Source: an uncultured Clostridia bacterium
GTDB lineage: Bacteria > Bacillota > Clostridia > Lachnospirales > Anaerotignaceae
Length of the DNA stretch: 39,779 bases
NCBI GenBank assembly: GCA_937919015.1
Contig: CALFPN010000057.1
Span: forward strand, 1 to 39,779
Direction: 5' to 3'
Of this stretch, positions 24,747 to 33,115 are shown piece after piece; within the stretch, counting starts at the first letter, position 1; the number at the start of each line of letters is the position of its first letter. A program made the translations under genes and the position numbers. The notes beneath the pieces were generated by a model, which was given only the letters and a program-made list of their open reading frames with translations, searched no databases and had not been told where the DNA came from.

Positions 24747-27389
24747 ATGAAAAATCTTGGTGTAAACGAAATCAGAGAACAATTCCTGAAATTCTTTGAA
24801 ACAAAAGACCACCTGCGTCTGAAATCCTTCCCTCTGGTACCCCAGAATGACAACAGCTTGCTGTTGATCAACTCCGGTATGGCTCCTATGAAGGCTTACT
24901 TCACAGGTCAGGAAATCCCCCCCAGCAAAAGAGTAACAACATGTCAGAAATGTATCCGTACCGGCGATATTGACAACGTGGGTAAAACAGCGCGTCACGG
25001 TACATTCTTCGAAATGCTGGGCGACTTCTCTTTCGGTGATTATTTCAAAAACGAAATCATTCCCTGGTCTTGGGAATTCGTAACAGAATGGCTGGAAATC
25101 CCCGCGGACAGACTGTATGTAACCATCTACGAAGAAGACGATGAAACAGGTGAAATCTGGAAAGAAAAAGTTGGTCTGCCCGCAGACAGAATCGTAAAAC
25201 TGGGCAAGGCTGATAACTTCTGGGAACACGGTACAGGCCCCTGCGGTCCTTGTACAGAAATTTACTATGACCGCGGCCCCGAATACGGCTGCGATAGCCC
25301 TACTTGCGGCGTAGGCTGTGACTGTGACAGATATATGGAATTCTGGAATCTGGTTCTGACCCAGTTCAATGCCAACGAAGACGGCACATATTCCGAACTG
25401 GCATCCAAAAACGTTGATACCGGTATGGGTCTGGAACGTATGGCGACCATCATGCAGGGCGTAGACTCTATCTTTGATGTGGATACTGTAAAATCCATCC
25501 GTGATGCTGTTTGTGCAAAAGCAGGTGTGGAATACGGCAAGGGCGGCAAAACAGACGTTTCCGTTCGTATCATCACAGACCACATCCGTTCCGTAACCAT
25601 GATGACAGCAGACGGCGTTCTGCCCTCCAACGAAGGCCGCGGCTACGTTCTGAGAAGACTGCTGAGAAGAGCTGCCCGTCATGGTAAACTGCTGGGCATT
25701 CAGGGTGAATTCCTGGCGGAACTGTCCAAATCCGTCATCGCTTGCAGCGGGGAAGCTTACCCTGAACTGGTAGATAAACAGGAATATATCTTCAAGATCC
25801 TGTCTCTGGAAGAAAACAGCTTCTACAAAACAATCGACAACGGTATGGAAATCCTGAAACAGGATATGGAAGAAATGAAAGCAGCCGGCCAGACAGTGAT
25901 GAGCGGCGAAAAATCCTTCCGTCTGTATGACACATATGGCTTCCCCATCGACCTGACAAAAGAAATTCTGGAAGAAGCAGGCATGAGCGTAGACGAAGAA
26001 GCATTTGCGGCGGAAATGAAAGCACAGAAAGACCGTGCAAGAGCAGCCAGAAGCAAATCTAACTATATGGGTGCTGCGGAAACTGTATACAACGAACTGT
26101 CTGCAGACCTGACAACTGTATTTGCCGGCTATGATGTGGCGGAAGTTTCCGATGCGAAAGTGATCGCGCTGGTAGCGAATGATGAAGTGTCAACAGGCGC
26201 ACAGGCTGGTGACAGCGTGGCAGTATTCCTGGATAAAACACCTTTCTACGCAGAAAGCGGCGGTCAGGTGGGTGACCACGGTACCATCAAAACAGCCAAC
26301 GGTCTGGTAGAAGTCACAGACTGCGTGAAAGTGGTCGGCGGCAAAGTTGCCCACATGGGTACGGTAAAAGAAGGTACCATCATGGTGGATGATGTGGTAA
26401 CAGCTTCCATCGACAAGAGACACAGAATGGCTTCCTCCAGAAACCACTCTGCAACACACCTGCTGCAGAAAGCCCTGAGAACCGTTCTGGGTACACACGT
26501 TGAACAGTCCGGCTCTTTGGTAACCGCAGACAGACTGCGCTTCGACTTCACACACTTCTCCGGCATGACTGCTGAAGAAATCAAAGAAGTGGAAAGACTG
26601 GTAAACGATGCGATCTTCGCAAGCTATGATATCAGCGCAGAAGAAATGGCCATCGATGCAGCAAGAGAAAAAGGTGCAATGGCACTGTTCGGTGAAAAAT
26701 ATGGTGACGTGGTTCGTGTCGTTGACATGGGCGGCTACAGCATCGAACTTTGCGGCGGTGCACACCTGAAAAATACAGCACAGGTTGGTTCCTTCAAGAT
26801 CGTTTCCGAAAACGGTATCGCTGCAGGGGTTAGACGTATCGAAGCCCTGACCGGGGAAGGTGCGCTGGCTCACTATCAGGCACAGGAAGAAGAGATCCGT
26901 ACACTGGCGCAGATCACAAAAACTTCTCCCGATAAACTGGTAGCAAGAGTGGAACAGCTGCTGGCAGAACAGAAAGAACTGACAAAAGAACTGGAAAAAC
27001 TGAAAGCAAAAATGGCTGGCGGTGCTGCAGATGAAATGCTGAATAAAAAAGTAGACATCAACGGCGTAGCGGTTCTGGCTGCGGAAGTAAAAGATATGGA
27101 TGGTAACGCAATGCGTACCCTGGGCGACCAGCTGAAAAACAAACTGGGCAGCGGTGTCATCGTTCTGGCCGGCGAAGCAGGCGGCAAAGTAAGCCTGATT
27201 GTTATGGCAACAGAGGATGTTGTGAAAAAAGGCGCACACGCAGGCAATATCATCAAAGCGGCGGCTGCAGCATGCGGCGGTGGCGGCGGTGGCCGTCCCA
27301 ATATGGCACAGGCCGGCGGGAAAGATGCTTCCAAGATTGGCGAAGCACTGGAAAAAGCAAAAGAAGTTGTTGCAGAACAGATCAAGTGA
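24747..27389 (+). CDS. alaS: Alanyl-tRNA synthetase
   Basis: Class II synthetase (880 residues) that charges tRNA-Ala and edits Ser/Gly mischarging. Catalytic domain motifs: the start NEIREQFLKFFETKDH, then INSGMAPMKAYFTG and the GDIDNVGKTARHGTFFEMLGDFSF-type motif near 70-95. Editing domain zinc ligands are in HSATH (about 567) and CGGAH (about 669). The C-terminal DHHA1 part ends with a glycine-rich CGGGGGGRPNMAQAGG. AAGGAGG precedes ATG 24747. Expression is under T-box control. The codon use is strongly biased, as expected of a well-expressed gene. Confidence 0.97.
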   Translation: MKNLGVNEIREQFLKFFETKDHLRLKSFPLVPQNDNSLLLINSGMAPMKAYFTGQEIPPSKRVTTCQKCIRTGDIDNVGKTARHGTFFEMLGDFSFGDYFKNEIIPWSWEFVTEWLEIPADRLYVTIYEEDDETGEIWKEKVGLPADRIVKLGKADNFWEHGTGPCGPCTEIYYDRGPEYGCDSPTCGVGCDCDRYMEFWNLVLTQFNANEDGTYSELASKNVDTGMGLERMATIMQGVDSIFDVDTVKSIRDAVCAKAGVEYGKGGKTDVSVRIITDHIRSVTMMTADGVLPSNEGRGYVLRRLLRRAARHGKLLGIQGEFLAELSKSVIACSGEAYPELVDKQEYIFKILSLEENSFYKTIDNGMEILKQDMEEMKAAGQTVMSGEKSFRLYDTYGFPIDLTKEILEEAGMSVDEEAFAAEMKAQKDRARAARSKSNYMGAAETVYNELSADLTTVFAGYDVAEVSDAKVIALVANDEVSTGAQAGDSVAVFLDKTPFYAESGGQVGDHGTIKTANGLVEVTDCVKVVGGKVAHMGTVKEGTIMVDDVVTASIDKRHRMASSRNHSATHLLQKALRTVLGTHVEQSGSLVTADRLRFDFTHFSGMTAEEIKEVERLVNDAIFASYDISAEEMAIDAAREKGAMALFGEKYGDVVRVVDMGGYSIELCGGAHLKNTAQVGSFKIVSENGIAAGVRRIEALTGEGALAHYQAQEEEIRTLAQITKTSPDKLVARVEQLLAEQKELTKELEKLKAKMAGGAADEMLNKKVDINGVAVLAAEVKDMDGNAMRTLGDQLKNKLGSGVIVLAGEAGGKVSLIVMATEDVVKKGAHAGNIIKAAAAACGGGGGGRPNMAQAGGKDASKIGEALEKAKEVVAEQIK

Positions 27390-27408
27390 TTCTTGGAAGT
27401 TCTACTCC

Positions 27409-27472
27409 CAAACCCACGCAAGGGGTATAATACCCCTTGATCCCTATATGTAAAAACTGGCGTTTTTGCCAT
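27409..27472 (-). repeat. Dispersed palindromic repeat, copy 2 (after alaS, inverted)
   Basis: Read on the minus strand it follows the same layout as copy 1: GCAAAAACG, a few bases, GTTTTTACA, AGGGATCAAGGGG...CCCCTTG and GTGGGTTTGGGAG. The central hairpin is CAAGGGGTA / TACCCCTTG with TAA loop (27419-27439). With copy 1 it brackets alaS in opposite orientation. Confidence 0.7.
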
Positions 27473-27498
27473 AAGGATATGATTTGATAAAAAATAAA

Positions 27499-27530
27499 AA
27501 GGTATCTCCGAAAGGGGATACCTTTTTTGT
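27499..27530. terminator. Bidirectional terminator between alaS and the stalk-domain gene
   Basis: Stem AAGGTATCTCC / GGGGATACCTT (one G-T pair) with a GAAA loop, A-rich on the left and a six-T run on the right. Confidence 0.88.
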
Positions 27531-27542
27531 TTTGTATGATGT

Positions 27543-28493
27543 TTACCAGAGGTCGATGCCGCCGTTGCCTTCTACCAGCAGGTTGTAGTTTGTTTTGCAG
27601 GTATAAAGCTTGCCGTCTTTTGTCTGCAGCTGATATTCGATGGAGATGTCATTTCTCTTGCCGTAATCGGGAAGTGCGGGTTCGTTGTTCAGTACCATAA
27701 CGCCATTGGGGAAACTGTATTTCAGATAGAAATCCGTGGGTACATAGTCAACCTTCCAGATTTCTGCTGCATAAGCACCGGTGTAAATATCTGTTTTTGC
27801 TTCTGTGCCGCATACAGTTACGGATTTGGTGGAAATGGCCTTGAAGGGAGAATCATCAGCAAAGGTTACTGCTTCGATGAAGAAGGGATCGTCCAAGTGG
27901 AGGCTCTCGTAAAAAATACTTACGATTTCAATATCTACGCCCATTTCCTTCAGTTCTGCCATGGTCAGCTCTGTTTTTTCTTCTTTCGCGGCAGGTTTTT
28001 CTGCAGCGGAAGGAACAGAGGTAATGGAGATGGTCTGGGAAGCATTGTCCCAGCCAACATGGAATCCAAGGGCTGTGCCCAAGTCACGCAGTTTAAAATA
28101 GTTATTGCCGTTGATGTTATATGCCTTCAATGCAGCTTTCACGCCATCAATGAGGATGGAGGAGTTGCTGGCAACGGCATCTTTGATATCTTTTGTGCCG
28201 CTGACCTTCATTTCGCTGCCTGTGGGGGCGTAAGCTTCGCCTTTTTCCAGAGCGATGGAGTTTGCGGCACCGTCCCAACCGACAGAGAAGGAGGCATCTG
28301 TGCCGTTCAGCACATAGGCGATGTCTCTTAATTTAAAATAGTTGTTGTCATTGATGTTGTAAGCCTCAAAGGCTTTGGATTGGCCGTCTACAGTCACTTT
28401 GGACGCAGTGGGGGATGCAGGAACCCCTGCATATGCGGGTACCGCGCTGAATGCCAGAATGGCGGTCAATGCCAATGCCAGTTTCTTTTTCAT
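27543..28493 (-). CDS. Secreted protein with two copper-amine-oxidase-N (stalk) repeats
   Basis: A 316-residue exported protein. Signal peptide about 1-22 with cleavage after AYA. Two tandem stalk-type repeats follow: the first (about 33-85) and second (about 108-155) share A-YNIN-NNYFKLRD and VGWD, typical of the copper amine oxidase N-terminal domain family, which is an extracellular adhesion or stalk module in Firmicutes and not an enzyme. The C-terminal 150 residues match nothing I recognise. I chose ATG 28493 (MKKKLALA) with GAGGAGGG before it; a longer frame from 28523 would bury that site and add an unlikely N-terminus. It is a single-gene unit. Confidence 0.85.
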   Translation of the reverse strand: MKKKLALALTAILAFSAVPAYAGVPASPTASKVTVDGQSKAFEAYNINDNNYFKLRDIAYVLNGTDASFSVGWDGAANSIALEKGEAYAPTGSEMKVSGTKDIKDAVASNSSILIDGVKAALKAYNINGNNYFKLRDLGTALGFHVGWDNASQTISITSVPSAAEKPAAKEEKTELTMAELKEMGVDIEIVSIFYESLHLDDPFFIEAVTFADDSPFKAISTKSVTVCGTEAKTDIYTGAYAAEIWKVDYVPTDFYLKYSFPNGVMVLNNEPALPDYGKRNDISIEYQLQTKDGKLYTCKTNYNLLVEGNGGIDLW

Positions 28494-28542
28494 AGGAAAG
28501 CCCTCCTCTTTTTTAAAAAACAAATGTCTTTGCTATAAAAAC

Positions 28543-28571
28543 AGAATAACATAGAATCACGCAAAAAACAA
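28543..28571 (-). promoter_or_regulatory. Candidate promoter of the stalk-domain gene
   Basis: On the minus strand TTGTTT, 17 bases, TATTCT, about 50 bp before the chosen start. Moderate match only. Confidence 0.4.
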
Positions 28572-28590
28572 CTTTATATTTATGAAAAAG

Positions 28591-28620
28591 AAAAACGCTA
28601 TCAGAAAGGATAGCGTTTTT
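28591..28620 (-). terminator. Terminator after rsiV
   Basis: Twelve-base perfect stem AAAAACGCTATC / GATAGCGTTTTT with a six-base loop. The complementary A/T ends give a T-run on the minus strand after rsiV. Confidence 0.85.
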
Positions 28621-28621
28621 G

Positions 28622-28680
28622 GTATAGGTGCCCAGAGGGATAATCCCTCTGCGGGTTTTAAGGGCAGAGTCCTTAGGAGA
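28622..28680 (+). repeat. Dispersed palindromic repeat, copy 3 (partial)
   Basis: CAGAGGGA / TCCCTCTG hairpin with TAA loop (28633-28651), then GCGGGTTTTAAGGGCAGAGT, which parallels the GTGGGAGTTTGAGGGCAAAG of copy 1. It runs into the last codons of rsiV (stop at 28673-28675). Confidence 0.55.
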
Positions 28681-29575
28681 TTACAAACTCCTGAATGCCC
28701 ATGGAACCGGGAGCGATGGAATATTCGGGGAAGGAGATGACAACATTACCCTCAGCGTTCAGATAGAAGGGTGTGCTGTCGTCTACTGTTGTGAAACCTT
28801 CCGCAAATCCGTCATCATCACCGAAGCCGAAGAATGCTGCGTTTTCATCTGCTGCCAGTCTTGCATTGATCTGGTCCGTGATGGATTTGTTGCAGATTTC
28901 CACATAATTTTCTCCCAGCACATCTGCCAGCGTCAGTTCTGTATCTTTTTTCAGATCGATATTGTAGAAGTAATGTTCTTCCTCAGCAGAAACCCAGCTT
29001 TTCGCCGTTGTTACCTGCAGGGAAAGAATATCGTCTTCGAAATACTTCACATCATAATCAATGAACAAGCTCATGGTGCGGTCAGCCCATTCTGCTTCCG
29101 TGCCGCCGTTAGCAAAGAAGGCTTCTTTGTATTCTGCCAGTTCTGCCTTTGCCTCTGTCTCATAGTTGGTTGTCAGCTGCTGGATGCGGGCATTTACCTT
29201 TGCAGGCAGTTCTTTGCCGTCAGCACCTTTCACAACAGGAACAGTTACATCCAGCTCTACGTCACCTACGACGCCTGTGAAAGAGCGGAACGTCAACACC
29301 TGTGCCAGCGTGCCGATGACAGGTACTTTGCTCATTTCTTCCGCAAAGGCAGGGCTGGCGTTCAGCCCGACGGTACCTGCCACCAGAAAAGCGGCAGCAG
29401 CTGCCATACAGCCTTTCCATACGGGACGGGATGTTTTAGATGTTGTTTTTTTGTTTTCGTAACTCATGAGAATTTCCTCCTTATTTTGAGATGCGATCGT
29501 CTGGGCTACCATTTCGTTCAGTTTTTCGGGAATGGGAATGGATTCGTAAGTCTGTTTGCCGTTTTCGGAATTCAT
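28673..29575 (-). CDS. rsiV: Anti-sigma factor of the RsiV type (DUF4163/DUF3298)
   Basis: A 300-residue membrane-anchored anti-sigma factor. A cytosolic segment (1-52) is followed by one membrane helix (about 53-75) ending in SPAFA-EE, a good signal-peptidase site. The external part (about 80-300) has the DUF4163/DUF3298 pattern found in RsiV, which in Bacillus binds lysozyme directly and is then cleaved at such a site to free SigV. Its ATG directly follows the sigV TAA, with no gap, so synthesis of the pair is coupled. Assignment to RsiV rests on this architecture and on the neighbour; the ligand is inferred. Confidence 0.85.
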   Translation of the reverse strand: MNSENGKQTYESIPIPEKLNEMVAQTIASQNKEEILMSYENKKTTSKTSRPVWKGCMAAAAAFLVAGTVGLNASPAFAEEMSKVPVIGTLAQVLTFRSFTGVVGDVELDVTVPVVKGADGKELPAKVNARIQQLTTNYETEAKAELAEYKEAFFANGGTEAEWADRTMSLFIDYDVKYFEDDILSLQVTTAKSWVSAEEEHYFYNIDLKKDTELTLADVLGENYVEICNKSITDQINARLAADENAAFFGFGDDDGFAEGFTTVDDSTPFYLNAEGNVVISFPEYSIAPGSMGIQEFVIS

Positions 29576-30061
29576 TTATGCTTCCTCCTTCAAAGTCTGT
29601 TTCAGTTTTCGTAAGGCACTGTATAGGCGGGTTTTTACGGTGCTAAGGGGGGTGTCGGTGATTTCTGCGATCTGTTTTAAGGTCAGGTCTTCATAGTAAT
29701 GAAGGATGACGACGGTCTTCATTGGCTCAGGCAGCTGCATCACAGCGGCATAAGCCTCGTGATCTTCGGCGAAGGCGGGCTCCGTATAGGTCAGCCCTGC
29801 CGTATGTTCTTCTGTGAGCGTCGTCAGGTTTTTTTGTTTGCGCAGATATTGCAGCGATTCATTCACCACGATGCGGTAAAACCACGTCTTGATTGCCAGC
29901 GGGTTTCGCAGCCCGTAGCAGCCCTCCAGACCGCGGATGATGGCGTTTTGCACCACATCCAGGGCGGCCTGCTCTTCCTGCACATAGCTGTAAGCCAGAC
30001 GATAAAATTTATTTTGATTTTCAATGATGTATTGTACAGTGCAGTCGTAAATATCCTGCAT
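29576..30061 (-). CDS. sigV: ECF RNA polymerase sigma factor, SigV type
   Basis: A 161-residue extracytoplasmic-function sigma factor. Region 2 covers about 10-75 (FYRLAYSYVQEEQAALDVVQNAI... then TWFYRIVVNES). Region 4 covers about 105-157 (LPEPMKTVVILHYYEDLTLKQIAEI, then the TPLSTVKTRLYSALRKLK helix-turn-helix). The neighbouring RsiV-type anti-sigma places it in the SigV/ECF30 group that answers cell-envelope attack. A strong AGAAGGAGG site precedes the ATG. About 80 bp upstream on the minus strand, CAAACTTTTT (complement of 30145-30154) resembles an ECF -35, but its -10 partner is unclear, so autoregulation is only a guess. Confidence 0.88.
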   Translation of the reverse strand: MQDIYDCTVQYIIENQNKFYRLAYSYVQEEQAALDVVQNAIIRGLEGCYGLRNPLAIKTWFYRIVVNESLQYLRKQKNLTTLTEEHTAGLTYTEPAFAEDHEAYAAVMQLPEPMKTVVILHYYEDLTLKQIAEITDTPLSTVKTRLYSALRKLKQTLKEEA

Positions 30062-30184
30062 TGGGGGTACCTCCTTCTATTATGTTCCGCGGTTCATTTG
30101 AAAACTGTTTCTGTTTTCTGTCTTATAGATGAGCGGAAGGTGGAAAAAGTTTGGGTCTTTGGAAAATTTTTTCAAAAATAGAAA

Positions 30185-30206
30185 GACACTGTCGGGAGAC
30201 AGTGTC
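30185..30206 (-). terminator. Terminator of brnQ
   Basis: Perfect nine-base stem GACACTGTC / GACAGTGTC with a four-base loop; on the minus strand it is followed by TTTCTATTTTT. Confidence 0.8.
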
Positions 30207-30256
30207 CATTCTATCATTTTATATTTATTTGTAAAGGATAGGAATACCGGATTTTA

Positions 30257-31576
30257 TCATGCTGCGTCGGGGTCTTCGTCGTCTCTGCTGAAGGAGAAAC
30301 TGCCTTCGGAAGCGGGAATGCATTTGCCGATGAGACCGCCAATGATGGCAGGAACCACCCAGCCGCACTGGAAGGAGCCCAGAGGCAGATGGTGGATGAA
30401 TTCCAGAGGGAAGCCGAAGCCGTTCAGCACTTCTGCGCCGCTGGCGATTAGCGCAAACATGGCTGCGAAAATATAAATATTGTTGTTTTTGATTTTATTG
30501 CCAAAGAAATTCAGTGCGATCATTACCAGAACCACGGGATACAGCAGGCTCAGTACGGGAGAAGCGATGCTGATGATGGCGGAAATACCGAAGTTGGAAA
30601 CGATATAGCTGAAAGCAACCGTTGCAAGGACAACCTTTGTATAGGAAACTTTGCCCTTTGTCAGTTCTTCAAAATAAGATGCACAGGAAGAAACCAGACC
30701 GATGGCTGTGGTCAGGCAGGCAAAGAATACAATGATTGCCAGAACCAAAACACCATAGTTTCCGATCAGAGACTGGGTGATGGCTACCACCAGGCCTGTC
30801 TGGTTATAGCTTTCAAAACCGCCTGCAGAGGTTGTAGCACCCAAAAATGCCAGGCCGCTGTAGATTACGAACAGGGCAACGGCAGCGAAGATGCTGGATT
30901 TGATTACTACGCCCATGGTATCTTTTGTTTCTGTGTATCCCTTGTCTTTTGCTGCAGAAATAATGATGATGACAAATACGATAGAAGCCAGAACGTCCAT
31001 GGTCTGATACCCGGACAGAATCCCTTCTTTTACCGTATCAAATTTTGCTACGGAGCTGATATCGCCAATGGGGTTTATTATGCCCAGAACGATCATTGCT
31101 AAAAGACATGCCACAAGAACAGGAGTCAAATATTTACCGATGACGTCAATAACGCCGGAGGGACGTACGGTGAACAGCAGTACCAAACCAAAGAAGATGG
31201 CACCAAATACCCAGCTGTTGATAGAGGGGAAGATGGGCATAATCCCCATTTCAAAGGTTGTGGCTGCGGTACGGGGAATAGCCAGAAAAGGGCCGATGCA
31301 CAGTACGATCAGCGTGTTGATGATCATGGAGGGAGCAGGGCCCAGCTTTCGAGTTACACCCTGAATGGAAACATCGCCGCTTTTAATCATGGAAAGGATG
31401 GCTACCAGAGCCAGTCCGACGTCGGCTACAAAGAAGCACATGAAGCCCAGAAACCATTCACTGCCTGCGTTTGTGCCGAGATAAGGGGGAAAGATCAGGT
31501 TGCCTGCGCCGAAAAACATGGCAAACAGGGCAAGTCCGATGACTGCAATGTCCGCAAAATTTGTTTTTTTTCTCAT
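30257..31576 (-). CDS. brnQ: Branched-chain amino acid carrier BrnQ
   Basis: A cation-coupled symporter for Leu, Ile and Val (LIVCS family), 439 residues with about twelve membrane segments. The N-terminal signature GLALFAMFFGAGNLIFPPYLG (residues 14-34) is diagnostic. Other family blocks include GIMPIFPSINSWVFG and CLTTAIGLVSSCASYFEEL. AGGAGG precedes ATG 31576. A single-gene unit with its own promoter and terminator. No T-box or leucine-responsive leader is visible in the short 5' leader. Confidence 0.95.
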   Translation of the reverse strand: MRKKTNFADIAVIGLALFAMFFGAGNLIFPPYLGTNAGSEWFLGFMCFFVADVGLALVAILSMIKSGDVSIQGVTRKLGPAPSMIINTLIVLCIGPFLAIPRTAATTFEMGIMPIFPSINSWVFGAIFFGLVLLFTVRPSGVIDVIGKYLTPVLVACLLAMIVLGIINPIGDISSVAKFDTVKEGILSGYQTMDVLASIVFVIIIISAAKDKGYTETKDTMGVVIKSSIFAAVALFVIYSGLAFLGATTSAGGFESYNQTGLVVAITQSLIGNYGVLVLAIIVFFACLTTAIGLVSSCASYFEELTKGKVSYTKVVLATVAFSYIVSNFGISAIISIASPVLSLLYPVVLVMIALNFFGNKIKNNNIYIFAAMFALIASGAEVLNGFGFPLEFIHHLPLGSFQCGWVVPAIIGGLIGKCIPASEGSFSFSRDDEDPDAA

Positions 31577-31662
31577 ACGTTTGAACGCCTCCTGAAAAAA
31601 TTTGATAGTTTCTCTCCAAAGAATTTCCGAATACTTGAACGGGAATTTTGGTTTACAAATAA

Positions 31663-31691
31663 ATTATGATGGGTACGAAAATTTTTGTCAA
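31663..31691 (-). promoter_or_regulatory. SigA-type promoter of brnQ
   Basis: On the minus strand TTGACA, 17 bases, CATAAT, about 85 bp before the brnQ start. Confidence 0.75.
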
Positions 31692-32222
31692 ATGTCGCAA
31701 AAGGTGTTAAATTTCATGTAAACTAGAAAAATGTGTACTGTGGGTGGAAAAAGTGGGCAGATATGTACGCATACGATGGAAATATGCAGAAAAGTTTCAT
31801 AAATTATAGATTTTCTTATTTTTATGAAATTGACATAATCTTTTTGTTTGGTTTAAAATGGCAAAAATGAAATCTGATAAAGCCTATTCTGTTTGTTAAA
31901 TTTACATAATATTAAATATCTTTTAACGTTTTCTGAAGGGAGTATGTAGAAAAAAACATGGATTTTCAAAAAACTCTGTGATACAATGATGAACAATATA
32001 ATTGGAAGTGGGAATGTTAATAAGGGGATATTTTTAACCACGGGAAACTTTTTGGTAGATTTGTTTGGAAAAGATTGAAAAAACAGGCGTGTTTTTCCTA
32101 GGAGAAGATATCGTATCCGGAAACGGATTTTACGGAAAACAGGGGCGAATTTGTTTTTTGGAAAGAAGAAATGATTCAGTTTCCATAATATATGATATGA
32201 AAAATGTCAAAGGGTACAGTGG

Positions 32223-32250
32223 TTGCATTTCACAGGATTTGTATTATAAT
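32223..32250 (+). promoter_or_regulatory. Candidate promoter of the XRE regulator
   Basis: TTGCAT, 16 bases, TATAAT. A small leader hairpin CCATGC / GCATGG (32255-32275) follows before the ribosome site. Confidence 0.6.
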
Positions 32251-32307
32251 AATGCCATGCTAAAGAGAGGCATGGTCGTGGGGAAAAGGACATAGGTGAG
32301 GATGAAA

Positions 32308-33027
32308 ATGAAAGAAATCAGTATCCATGTAGGACAGCGGATTCGTCTGTACCGAAAAATGAAGGGGATGACCATTGAAACCTTTGCAGGAAAGATCCAT
32401 AAAAGTAAAGCAACGGTTTCCAAATATGAAAACGGGGATATTTCCATCGATATTGAGACGTTGTTTGTGATCGCCCGTGCGCTGGATGTGGCAGTGAATC
32501 AGCTGATTGATTACACCAACGAAGAGGAAGTTGCTGCAGAAGGTGAAGATCTGAGCAAAAGCCGATGGAGTAAGACCAGATATTATATGTATTTCTATGA
32601 CGGCAGACGTAACCGCATTGCCCGCAATATCATTGAAGTTCAGGATGGCGGTCAGGAAAACGGTGTATTTGATGCCAATATGTATGCATATCTGGAAAGC
32701 TTTGAAAATTATTATCAGTGCAAGCTGCTGTATCACGGTGTAATGCGCAGATATGATACGTTTGTAAACTTTAATTTTGAAAACCAGAACAATAAGGTGG
32801 AAAGAGCATTCCTCTATGCCATTAATTCCTTTAGCCACAGCGGCAGAATGGCAGGTCTTTACTGCGGCCTTTCCACGCAGCCCATCCTTCCTGCCTGTTT
32901 TAAATTTGTGTTGTCCCCTGAAATTCTGGAGGAAAATGAAGAATTAAAGGAGGAGCTGGCTGTCTCCAAGGAAGATATCAAGGCATTGAAAAAAATGAAT
33001 ATGTTTGTTGTCAGCGATCATGCATGA
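32308..33027 (+). CDS. XRE-family HTH regulator with unknown C-terminal domain
   Basis: Residues about 6-62 are an XRE/Cro-type helix-turn-helix (GQRIRLYRKMKGMTIETFAGK, then HKSKATVSKYENGDISIDIETL). Residues about 80-205 form a compact domain rich in aromatic residues that I do not recognise. The end (about 207-235) is a charged predicted coiled coil. I chose ATG 32308 because GGTGAGG lies six bases before it; in-frame GTG 32296 and ATG 32302 are alternatives. No target is evident. A terminator follows. The gene stands alone after a long AT-rich region, so it may act on brnQ or at distant sites. Confidence 0.82.
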   Translation: MKEISIHVGQRIRLYRKMKGMTIETFAGKIHKSKATVSKYENGDISIDIETLFVIARALDVAVNQLIDYTNEEEVAAEGEDLSKSRWSKTRYYMYFYDGRRNRIARNIIEVQDGGQENGVFDANMYAYLESFENYYQCKLLYHGVMRRYDTFVNFNFENQNNKVERAFLYAINSFSHSGRMAGLYCGLSTQPILPACFKFVLSPEILEENEELKEELAVSKEDIKALKKMNMFVVSDHA

Positions 33028-33080
33028 TGCAGCAGGAGAATGATATTTGTGCAGAAACCCGCGTTTGACAGAGAAAAGGG

Positions 33081-33109
33081 GCCTCAGGTTGTATAGACCT
33101 GAGGCTTTT
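33081..33109. terminator. Terminator between the XRE gene and the 142-residue gene
   Basis: Nine-base stem GCCTCAGGT / ACCTGAGGC with a seven-base loop and a four-T tail on the plus strand; it may also serve the converging minus-strand gene. Confidence 0.75.
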
Positions 33110-33115
33110 GTGTGT

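Larger units (their letters stand above)
31577..32307. other. Long AT-rich intergenic region between brnQ and the XRE gene
   Basis: About 730 bp without a convincing gene. The left end holds the brnQ promoter. A TTGACA (31830-31835) with TAAAAT 18 bases on points rightward, and the XRE gene's nearest promoter is at 32223-32250. The 76-codon frame at 32065-32295 lacks a ribosome site and contains that promoter, so I do not call it. The base composition is clearly lower in GC than the flanks. Confidence 0.6.

Noticed and set aside
30120..30160. ECF-type autoregulatory promoter before sigV
   Set aside because: A CAAACTTTTT element exists, but the expected CGTC -10 at about 16 bases is missing. 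Too weak to call.
32065..32295. A 76-codon frame with TTG start before the XRE gene
   Set aside because: No ribosome site, no recognisable domain, and it contains the TTGCAT/TATAAT promoter of the XRE gene.
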